A stretch of DNA of 34,941 nt, taken from positions 1 through 34,941 of the forward strand of contig NZ_MWOK01000031.1 in NCBI RefSeq assembly GCF_012932145.1. Reading direction: 5' to 3'. This document shows positions 29,035-34,941 of this stretch, piece by piece. Position 1 is the stretch's first letter. Each line of letters begins with the position of its first letter. Source of the DNA: Acidovorax sp. SRB_14. GTDB taxonomy: Bacteria > Pseudomonadota > Gammaproteobacteria > Burkholderiales > Burkholderiaceae_C. The notes below the pieces were generated by a model. It was not told where the DNA came from. It did not search any database and saw only the letters and a list, made by a program, of their open reading frames with translations. The translations under genes and the position numbers were made by a program.

Positions 29035-30414
29035 ATGACCGACCCCACCGCACCGCCCTTCCCCGCCACGCAGCGCGCCGGCTTCAGCTCGGGTTTTGGC
29101 GTGCTCGCCGCCACCCTGGGCTCGGCCGTGGGCCTGGGCAACATCTGGAAGTTTCCGTCGCTCACGGGCGCCAATGGCGGCGCGGGCTTCCTGCTGGTGT
29201 ACCTGCTGGCCACCTTGCTGATCGGCCTGCCGGTGATGATGGCCGAGATCGCCATCGGGCGCCAGGCGCGCGCCAACCCGATCACGGCCCTGGTGGCGCT
29301 GTCGCCCCGGCGCCAGCCTTGGTGGCTGATTGGCGTGGCCGGCATGGTGGCGGCTTTTTTGATTTCGTCGTTCTATTCCGAGGTCGTGGCGTGGGTGTTT
29401 GCCTACGTCGCCAAGGCGCTGCGCGGCAGCCTGCTCAGCAGCGACCCGGCCGTGACTGAAGCGGCGTTCCAGGCGCTGATCACCGACCCGGTGCAGTCGC
29501 TGCTGTGGCAGTGGGGCGTGCTGGCGTTCATTGGCGGCATCCTGCTGCTGGGCGTGACCAAGGGCATCGAGGCGATCACCAAAAAGCTCATGCCGCTGCT
29601 GTTCGTGCTGTTGCTGCTGCTGTGCGCGTTCAGCCTGACGCTCGACGGGGCGGCACAGGGGCTGGCCTTCCTGTTCCTGCCCGACTGGGGCAAGATCACC
29701 GCGCCCGTGGTGCTCACGGCCATGGGCCTGGCCTTCTTCAAGCTGTCGATCGGCATGGGCACGATGATGACCTATGGCAGCTACTTCGGTGCCGACCAGA
29801 ACATCCCGGCAACGGCCACGCGCGTCATGGCGGCCGACCTGTGCGTGTCGATGCTGGCGGGCATCGCGATCTTTCCAGCGGTGTTCACCTTCGGTTTCGC
29901 GCCTTCGGCCGGGCCGTCGCTGGTCTTCATCACCATTCCCGCGGTGTTTGCGCAGATGCCGTTTGGCCAGGTGCTGATGGCGGCCTTCTTCGTGCTCACG
30001 GCGGTTGCGGCCACCGGCGCCATGCTGTCGCTGATGGAGGTGCCGGTGGTCACGCTGCACGAGCGCTGGGGCCTGTCGCGCCCGCGCGCCACCGTGCTGA
30101 CGCTTGTGCTGCTGATGGTGGTGGGCGCGGGCTGCGCGCTCAGCCAGAGCACGCTGGCCGGCTTCCAGCCCGGCGGGCGCACGCTGTTCAACTGGGCCGA
30201 CTTTGTCTCCTCCAACCTCCTGCTGCCGCTGGGCGGCATCTTCATCGCGCTGTTCGCCGGCTGGGCATGGGGCGCGGACAATTTCCGCCGCGCCCTGTCC
30301 AACCAGGGCACGCTGCACAACGGCGCGCTGGCGCGTGCCATCGTCTGGGTGCTGCGCTGGGTCTCGCCGCCGCTGATCCTGGCGGTGATGCTGCGTGGCC
30401 TGGACCTGATCTAG
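29035..30414 (+). CDS. Neurotransmitter:sodium symporter (SNF) family transporter
   Basis: A 459-residue polytopic inner-membrane protein with about eleven or twelve hydrophobic segments, as in bacterial LeuT/MhsT homologues that import amino acids with sodium. The N-terminal signature LGSAVGLGNIWKFPSLTGANGG spans TM1, and includes the unwound substrate and sodium site; a second signature lies at SLMEVPVVTLHERWG. The ATG at 29035 (MTDPTAPPF) is chosen because residues encoded upstream look non-family. The ribosome-binding site is poor. The 165-base gap before it holds an inverted repeat (28879-28908) without a T-run. It ends seven bases from the convergent mscS stop. The substrate is unknown. 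Confidence 0.93.
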   Translation: MTDPTAPPFPATQRAGFSSGFGVLAATLGSAVGLGNIWKFPSLTGANGGAGFLLVYLLATLLIGLPVMMAEIAIGRQARANPITALVALSPRRQPWWLIGVAGMVAAFLISSFYSEVVAWVFAYVAKALRGSLLSSDPAVTEAAFQALITDPVQSLLWQWGVLAFIGGILLLGVTKGIEAITKKLMPLLFVLLLLLCAFSLTLDGAAQGLAFLFLPDWGKITAPVVLTAMGLAFFKLSIGMGTMMTYGSYFGADQNIPATATRVMAADLCVSMLAGIAIFPAVFTFGFAPSAGPSLVFITIPAVFAQMPFGQVLMAAFFVLTAVAATGAMLSLMEVPVVTLHERWGLSRPRATVLTLVLLMVVGAGCALSQSTLAGFQPGGRTLFNWADFVSSNLLLPLGGIFIALFAGWAWGADNFRRALSNQGTLHNGALARAIVWVLRWVSPPLILAVMLRGLDLI

Positions 30415-30421
30415 CGCCAAC

Positions 30422-31693
30422 CTAGGCCGCGGCGCCCTGCTGCGCCAGGCCCAGGCGCAGGTCGTTGCCGCTCGGGCTTTGGTACAGGCGCAGGCCGAAC
30501 TCGGGCAGGATCGCCAGCAGGTGGTCGAAGATGTCGCCCTGCGTGCCTTCGTAGGCCACCCAGGCCGTGTTGGCAGTGAAGCAGTACAGCTCCAGCGGCA
30601 CGCCCTCGGGCGTGGGTTCGAGCGTGCGCACCATCAGCGTCATGCCCTGGTGGATGCCCGGGTGGGCGCGCAGGTAGGCCTCGACGTAGGCGCGCAGCGT
30701 GCCGATGTTGGTCAGGCGCCGCTGGTTGGCCAGCAGCTCGGCCTGCTCGCCCAGCGCCGCGCGCGCCTGGGTGTTGGCCGCCTCCACCGCCACGCTCTTG
30801 GCGGCCATGTAGGGCTTGAGCAGCTCGAATTGGGCAAAACGCGCCATCTCGGCGCCGTCGAGAAAGCGCACCGAGCTCGCATCGAGCCGCAGCGTGCGCT
30901 TGATGCGCCGCCCGCCCGACTCGCTCATGCCGCGCCAGTTCTTGTAGCTCTCGCTCATCAGCCGCCAGGTCGGGATGGTGGTGATGGTCTTGTCCCAGTT
31001 CTGCACCTTGATGGTGTGCAGCGCCATGTCGACCACATCGCCGTCGGCGCCGACCTGCGGCATCTCGATCCAGTCGCCCAGGCGCAGCATGTCGTTGGAC
31101 GTCAGCAGCACGCCGGCGGTGAACGACAGGATGGTGTCCTTGAACACCAGCATCAGCACCGCCGACATCGCGCCCAGGCCCGAGAGCACGATCAGCGGCG
31201 AGCGGTCCATCAGCGACGCCACCGTGACCACAGCCCCCGCCAGCATCAGCACGAGCTTGCCCAGCTGGACATAGCTCTTGATCGAGCGCGCCTTGTACGC
31301 CGCCGCCTGCTCGCCCTCATGGCGCCCGCCCTGCTGCTGCAGTTGCAGCATGGCGTCGAGCATGGCCATCAGGGCGCGCACCACCTGCAGCGCCATGAAG
31401 GCCATGGCCACGTTGCCGACCACGGTGGCAAAGGTGGCGTCCAGGTGCGGCACACGCTCCACCCCCAGCTGCACCACCAGCGACGGCAGCACGCGCGCCA
31501 TGCGGCGCAGCACGTCGTCGTGCAAGAGCACATCGGTGGGCCACGACCGTGCACGCGTACGCACGCGCCGCAGCAGGGGCAGGAACAGCAACAGCGCCAG
31601 GCCACGCGCGGCCATGGCCAACAAAAACAGCAGTGCCAGCCCGGCCACGGCCTGGACCCAGGGATCGGCTTGCGCCAGGAAGTCAATGTGCAA
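30422..31693 (-). CDS. MscS-family mechanosensitive channel (YbdG-like)
   Basis: A 423-residue inner-membrane channel protein of the MscS superfamily, probably opening under hypo-osmotic stress. Hydrophobic segments lie at about residues 12-40, 82-112 and 140-165. The pore-lining helix and beta domain follow (LSGLGAMSAVLMLVFKDTI, then LGDWIEMPQVGADGDVVDM). Length and the extended C-terminus, with a TIPTWRLMSESYKNWRGM stretch, resemble E. coli YbdG (about 415 residues) rather than the short MscS. The only fitting start is TTG at 31693, supported by AGAGG eight bases upstream (31702-31706). Confidence 0.9.
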   Translation of the reverse strand: MHIDFLAQADPWVQAVAGLALLFLLAMAARGLALLLFLPLLRRVRTRARSWPTDVLLHDDVLRRMARVLPSLVVQLGVERVPHLDATFATVVGNVAMAFMALQVVRALMAMLDAMLQLQQQGGRHEGEQAAAYKARSIKSYVQLGKLVLMLAGAVVTVASLMDRSPLIVLSGLGAMSAVLMLVFKDTILSFTAGVLLTSNDMLRLGDWIEMPQVGADGDVVDMALHTIKVQNWDKTITTIPTWRLMSESYKNWRGMSESGGRRIKRTLRLDASSVRFLDGAEMARFAQFELLKPYMAAKSVAVEAANTQARAALGEQAELLANQRRLTNIGTLRAYVEAYLRAHPGIHQGMTLMVRTLEPTPEGVPLELYCFTANTAWVAYEGTQGDIFDHLLAILPEFGLRLYQSPSGNDLRLGLAQQGAAA

Positions 31694-31713
31694 TGGAGTC
31701 GCCTCTGGAATGC

Positions 31714-31762
31714 AAAAAGGGGGTCAGACCCGGGCCGGGCGGCCGGGTTCCACCCGCGGCCC
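31714..31762 (-). terminator. Putative terminator after the acyl-CoA ligase gene
   Basis: On the minus strand a nested hairpin (GGGCCG 31732-31737 with CGGCCC 31757-31762, and an inner CGGG/CCCG stem at 31744-31756) is followed by a small GGGTCTGACCC hairpin (31721-31731) and TTTTT (31714-31718). It lies between the ligase stop and the mscS ribosome-binding site. The composite shape is unusual, so termination is plausible but not certain. Confidence 0.4.
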
Positions 31763-31776
31763 GATGCGCCGCCACC

Positions 31777-31839
31777 GTTTTGAATGAAAACAGCCTGCAG
31801 CGTTTGCACAGCAAGTGCTGGCAGCTATCAATTCAATAG
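31777..31839 (-). repeat. Degenerate intergenic repeat, copy C
   Basis: Read on the minus strand it runs from ATTGAATTGATAGCTGCC, through an AGC/GCT stem around CACTTGCTGTGCAAAC, to GCAGGCTGTTTTCATTC. It has the same layout as copies A and B and is the best-preserved of the three. It starts immediately after the acyl-CoA ligase stop. Confidence 0.55.
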
Positions 31840-31840
31840 T

Positions 31841-33487
31841 TCAGACGTCGATGGCCGCCGCCGAGCCGGCCTGCTTGCGCAGCTCGAACTTCTGGATCTT
31901 GCCCGTGGCGGTCTTGGCGATGGGGCCGAAGACCACGGCGCGCGGCACCTTGAAGCCGGCCAGGTGCGCCTTGCAGTGCGCGACGATCTCCTGGGCCGTG
32001 GTGCTGGCGCCGGCCTTGAGCTCGACGAAGGCGCAGGGTGTCTCGCCCCACTTCGGGTCGGGCTTGGCGACGACGGCGGCGGCCAGCACGTCGGGGTGGC
32101 GGTAGAGCACGTCCTCGACCTCGATGGACGAAATGTTCTCGCCGCCCGAGATGATGATGTCCTTGCTGCGGTCCTTGATCTTGATGTAGCCGTCGGGGTA
32201 CTGCACGGCCAGGTCGCCGCTGTGGAACCAGCCGCCGCGGAAGGCCTCGTCGGTCGCCTGGGGGTTCTTCAGGTAGCCCTTCATGGCGATGTTGCCGCGG
32301 AACATGATCTCGCCCATGGTCTCGCCGTCGTGCGGCACGGGGGCCAGCGTCTCGGGGTCGCGCACGCTGGCGGCGCGCTGCAGGTGGTAGCGCACACCCT
32401 GGCGCGCGTTGAGGCGCGCGCGCTCGCCGATGTCGAGCGCATCCCAGGCCCCGTGCTTGGCGCAGACGGTGGCGGGGCCGTAGACCTCGGTCAGGCCATA
32501 GACATGGGTCAGGTCGAAGCCCATCGTTTCCATGCCCTCGATCATCGACGCGGGCGGCGCGGCGCCGGCCACCATGGCCTTGATGCCGGCCGGCAGGCCC
32601 GCCTTCATCGCGGCCGGCGCGTTGACCAGCAGGCCGTGCACGATGGGCGCGCCGCAGTAGTGCGTGACGCCGTGGTCGCGGATCGCCTGAAAAATAGCCT
32701 GCGCCTCGACGCGGCGCAGGCAGACGTTGACGCCGGCGCGCGCCGCCACCGTCCACGGGAAACACCAGCCGTTGCAGTGGAACATGGGCAGCGTCCACAG
32801 GTAGACGGCGTGCTTGGGCATGTCCCACTCCAGCACGTTGCTGATCGCGTTGAGCGCCGCGCCGCGGTGGTGGTAAACGACGCCCTTGGGGTTGCCGGTG
32901 GTGCCTGAGGTGTAGTTGAGCGCGATCGCGTCCCACTCGTCGCCGGGCATCTGCCAGTCGAACTGCGCGTCACCGCCGGCCAGGAAGTCTTCGTAGCCGG
33001 TGCCGCCGAGCGCCTGCGCGGCCGGGCCGTAGAGGGCGTCGCTCACCTCGATGACCCGGATCGGCGCCGTGCCGCTGCGCAGCGCCAGCGCGCGCGCCAT
33101 GGTGCCCGCGAACTCGGGGTCGACGATGACGGCCTTGGCCTCGCCATGGTCGAGCATGAAGGCGATGGCCTCGGGGTCGAGCCGGGTGTTGAGCGCATTG
33201 AGCACGGCGCCGGCCATCGGCACGCCAAAGTGCGCCTCGACCATGGGCGGGGTGTTGGGCAGCATCACGGCGACGGTGTCGTTCTTGCCAATGCCGCTGC
33301 GCTGCAGCGCGCTGGCCAGTTGGCGCGCGCGCGCATAGGTCTGGCCCCAGGTCTGGCGCAGGCTGCCGTGCACGATGGCCAGGCGCTCGGGGTAGACCTC
33401 TGCGGTGCGCTCGATGAAGTCCAGCGGCGACAGCGGCGCGTGGTTGGCACGGGTGCGGGGCAGGTGCTGGTCGTAGATGCTGCTCAT
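31841..33487 (-). CDS. Acyl-CoA synthetase (AMP-binding, ANL superfamily)
   Basis: A 548-residue ligase that activates a carboxylic acid to its CoA thioester through an acyl-AMP. The phosphate-binding loop YTSGTTGNPKG is at 192-202, the A5-type segment YGLTEVYGPATV is about residue 340-355, GWFHSGDLA and KDRSKDIIISGGENISS mark the hinge region, and the catalytic lysine is in TATGKIQKFELR near 530-540. The overall shape resembles medium-chain acyl or methylmercaptopropionate-CoA ligases, but the substrate cannot be assigned. The ATG at 33487 has AGGA nine bases upstream; further in-frame codons to 33607 would cross into dnaG territory and are rejected. It diverges from dnaG across 97 bases. 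Confidence 0.92.
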   Translation of the reverse strand: MSSIYDQHLPRTRANHAPLSPLDFIERTAEVYPERLAIVHGSLRQTWGQTYARARQLASALQRSGIGKNDTVAVMLPNTPPMVEAHFGVPMAGAVLNALNTRLDPEAIAFMLDHGEAKAVIVDPEFAGTMARALALRSGTAPIRVIEVSDALYGPAAQALGGTGYEDFLAGGDAQFDWQMPGDEWDAIALNYTSGTTGNPKGVVYHHRGAALNAISNVLEWDMPKHAVYLWTLPMFHCNGWCFPWTVAARAGVNVCLRRVEAQAIFQAIRDHGVTHYCGAPIVHGLLVNAPAAMKAGLPAGIKAMVAGAAPPASMIEGMETMGFDLTHVYGLTEVYGPATVCAKHGAWDALDIGERARLNARQGVRYHLQRAASVRDPETLAPVPHDGETMGEIMFRGNIAMKGYLKNPQATDEAFRGGWFHSGDLAVQYPDGYIKIKDRSKDIIISGGENISSIEVEDVLYRHPDVLAAAVVAKPDPKWGETPCAFVELKAGASTTAQEIVAHCKAHLAGFKVPRAVVFGPIAKTATGKIQKFELRKQAGSAAAIDV

Positions 33488-33584
33488 GGTTTTGCGTCCT
33501 TGCGAAGCTGAAAATAAGCCTGCCGCATTAGAGCAGGGCCAACTGACGTGCCGCTGAAAAACCGCGATGGGCGAAAATGCGGCC

Positions 33585-34941
33585 GTGTCCATTCCCCAAT
33601 CATTCATCCAGGAGCTGATCGCACGCGTCGACGTGGTCGAGATCGTCGGCCGCTACGTCCAGCTCAAGAAGGGCGGCGCCAACTACATGGGCCTGTGCCC
33701 CTTCCACGGCGAAAAGTCCCCTTCCTTCAGCGTGAGCCCCAGCAAGCAGTTCTACCACTGCTTTGGCTGCGGCAAGAACGGCAACGCCATCGGCTTCCTG
33801 ATGGACCACGCCGGCATGACCTTCCCCGAGGCCGTCAAGGACCTGGCCCAGCAAACCGGTCTGCAGGTGCCCGAGGACGACCTCTCGCCGCAGGAGCGCG
33901 AGCGCGCCGCGGCCCAGCGGCAAAAGCAGGCCACGCTGACCGACGTGCTCGAAAAGGCCGGCGACGCCTTCCGCCAGCAGCTGCGCGGCTCGCAGCGCGC
34001 CATCGCCTACCTCAAGGGCCGGGGCGTCTCGGGCGCGATCGCCAAGCGCTACGGCCTGGGCTATGCGCCCGAGGGCTGGCATGGCCTGGCGAGCGTGTTC
34101 GCGCACTACGACGACCCACTGCTGGCCGAGAGCGGCCTGGTCATCGTCAACGACGAGAACGCCGACGATGTGCGCCGCTACGACCGCTTCCGCGACCGGC
34201 TGATGTTCCCGATCCGCAACGTCAAGGGCGAGTGCATCGGCTTTGGCGGGCGCGTGCTCGGCGACGACAAGCCCAAATACCTCAATTCGCCCGAAACGCC
34301 GGTGTTCCACAAGGGCCGCGAGCTCTACGGCCTGTTCGAGGCGCGCACCGCGATCCGCGAACAGGGCTGCGCGCTGGTCACCGAGGGCTACATGGACGTG
34401 GTGGCGCTCGCGCAGTTGGGCTTTCCGAACGCGGTGGCCACGCTGGGCACGGCCTGCACGCCCGAGCATGTGCAAAAGCTGTTCCGCTTCACCGACACCG
34501 TGGTCTTCAGCTTCGACGGCGACAGCGCCGGCCGGCGTGCCGCGCGCAAGGCGCTCGAAGGCGCCCTGCCCTACGCCAGCGACACGCGCAGCATCAAGTT
34601 CCTGTTCCTGCCGGCCGAGCACGACCCCGACAGCTTCGTGCGCGCCCACGGCAGCGAGGCGTTTGCGCGCCACATCGGCGACGCGCTGCCGCTGAGCCGC
34701 TTCCTGGTCGATGCCGCCAGCGAACAGTGCGACCTGGGGACGCCCGAGGGACGCGCCCACATGGCCAGCAACGCGCGGCAGCTGTGGGAGCCGCTGCCCG
34801 ATGGCGTGCTCAAGCGCCAGCTGCTGGGCGAGCTGGCCGCACTGGCCCAGCTCGATGCGCGCGACCTCTCGGAAGTCTGGAGCCAGGCCAGCGCACGCGA
34901 CGCGGCCCGCGGCCAGGGCAGCGCGCGCGCGCCGGCACCGC
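33585..34941 (+). CDS. dnaG: DNA primase, 3'-truncated by window edge
   Basis: DnaG makes RNA primers for replication. About 452 of an expected 600-650 residues are present, and no stop occurs before the edge. The CHC2 zinc ribbon (CPFH... and CFGC) lies at about 40-70. The TOPRIM domain has VTEGYMDVV with the catalytic Glu and FSFDGDSAGRRAA with the Asp pair. Start is uncertain: GTG at 33585 gives MSIPQSFIQELIARVD, while an in-frame ATG at 33567 adds six residues; neither has a strong ribosome-binding site. The DnaB-binding C-terminal domain lies outside the window. Confidence 0.96.
   Translation, partial: MSIPQSFIQELIARVDVVEIVGRYVQLKKGGANYMGLCPFHGEKSPSFSVSPSKQFYHCFGCGKNGNAIGFLMDHAGMTFPEAVKDLAQQTGLQVPEDDLSPQERERAAAQRQKQATLTDVLEKAGDAFRQQLRGSQRAIAYLKGRGVSGAIAKRYGLGYAPEGWHGLASVFAHYDDPLLAESGLVIVNDENADDVRRYDRFRDRLMFPIRNVKGECIGFGGRVLGDDKPKYLNSPETPVFHKGRELYGLFEARTAIREQGCALVTEGYMDVVALAQLGFPNAVATLGTACTPEHVQKLFRFTDTVVFSFDGDSAGRRAARKALEGALPYASDTRSIKFLFLPAEHDPDSFVRAHGSEAFARHIGDALPLSRFLVDAASEQCDLGTPEGRAHMASNARQLWEPLPDGVLKRQLLGELAALAQLDARDLSEVWSQASARDAARGQGSARAPAP

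Noticed and set aside
27202-30420. A very long open frame (1072 codons) on the minus strand
   Set aside because: It is antisense to the PLD-like and SNF genes. Its product is rich in Gln, His, Arg and Gly with no domain, as expected of a shadow frame in GC-rich DNA.
30479-31783. A 434-codon plus-strand frame opposite the mscS-like gene
   Set aside because: Low-complexity Gln/His/Arg composition, no recognisable domain, fully antisense to a real gene.

Overview
The window is ordinary chromosomal DNA of a Gram-negative betaproteobacterium, most likely family Comamonadaceae (Acidovorax, Diaphorobacter or a close relative). This rests on gene order (ndk-rlmN-pilW-rodZ-ispG-hisS-yfgM-bamB-der-hfq-hflX-hflK-hflC-DUF2065-hisZ-purA), HisZ encoded beside purA, high GC, and degenerate intergenic repeats that resemble ones I recall from this family. 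No rRNA, tRNA, CRISPR array, insertion sequence or prophage was seen.

Left block, 1-22786, all on the minus strand. Read in transcription order it starts with surE-pcm-nlpD-rluD, continues with scpB-rluB, and then runs from ndk down to a purine phosphoribosyltransferase. Genes abut, overlap by 4-8 bases or are tightly spaced, so much of the block is probably translated as coupled operons. It mixes envelope functions (NlpD, BamB, YfgM, PilW, RodZ, HflKC), ribosome and RNA functions (RluD, RluB, RlmN, Der, HflX, Hfq, HisS), chromosome segregation (ScpB) and metabolism (Ndk, IspG, PurA, HisZ). A good promoter precedes ndk.

Middle block, 22917-30414, plus strand. It holds a zinc-independent NAD(P)H:quinone oxidoreductase-like gene followed by a clear intrinsic terminator, a GGDEF diguanylate cyclase, a Tat-exported PhoD-type alkaline phosphatase, a damaged phospholipase D/cardiolipin synthase-like gene, and a neurotransmitter:sodium symporter-family transporter.

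Right block, 30422-34941. A YbdG-like MscS channel and an acyl-CoA ligase lie on the minus strand. The primase gene dnaG diverges from the ligase and runs off the right edge.

The points most worth a second look are as follows. The PLD-like gene carries two independent lesions, an ATC where the start codon should be and an in-frame TAG just before the second HKD motif. The surE-pcm-nlpD locus has rluD where rpoS usually sits. A degenerate hairpin repeat occurs three times between genes. GC content rises clearly from left to right. I found no convincing new multi-gene defence or metabolic system.
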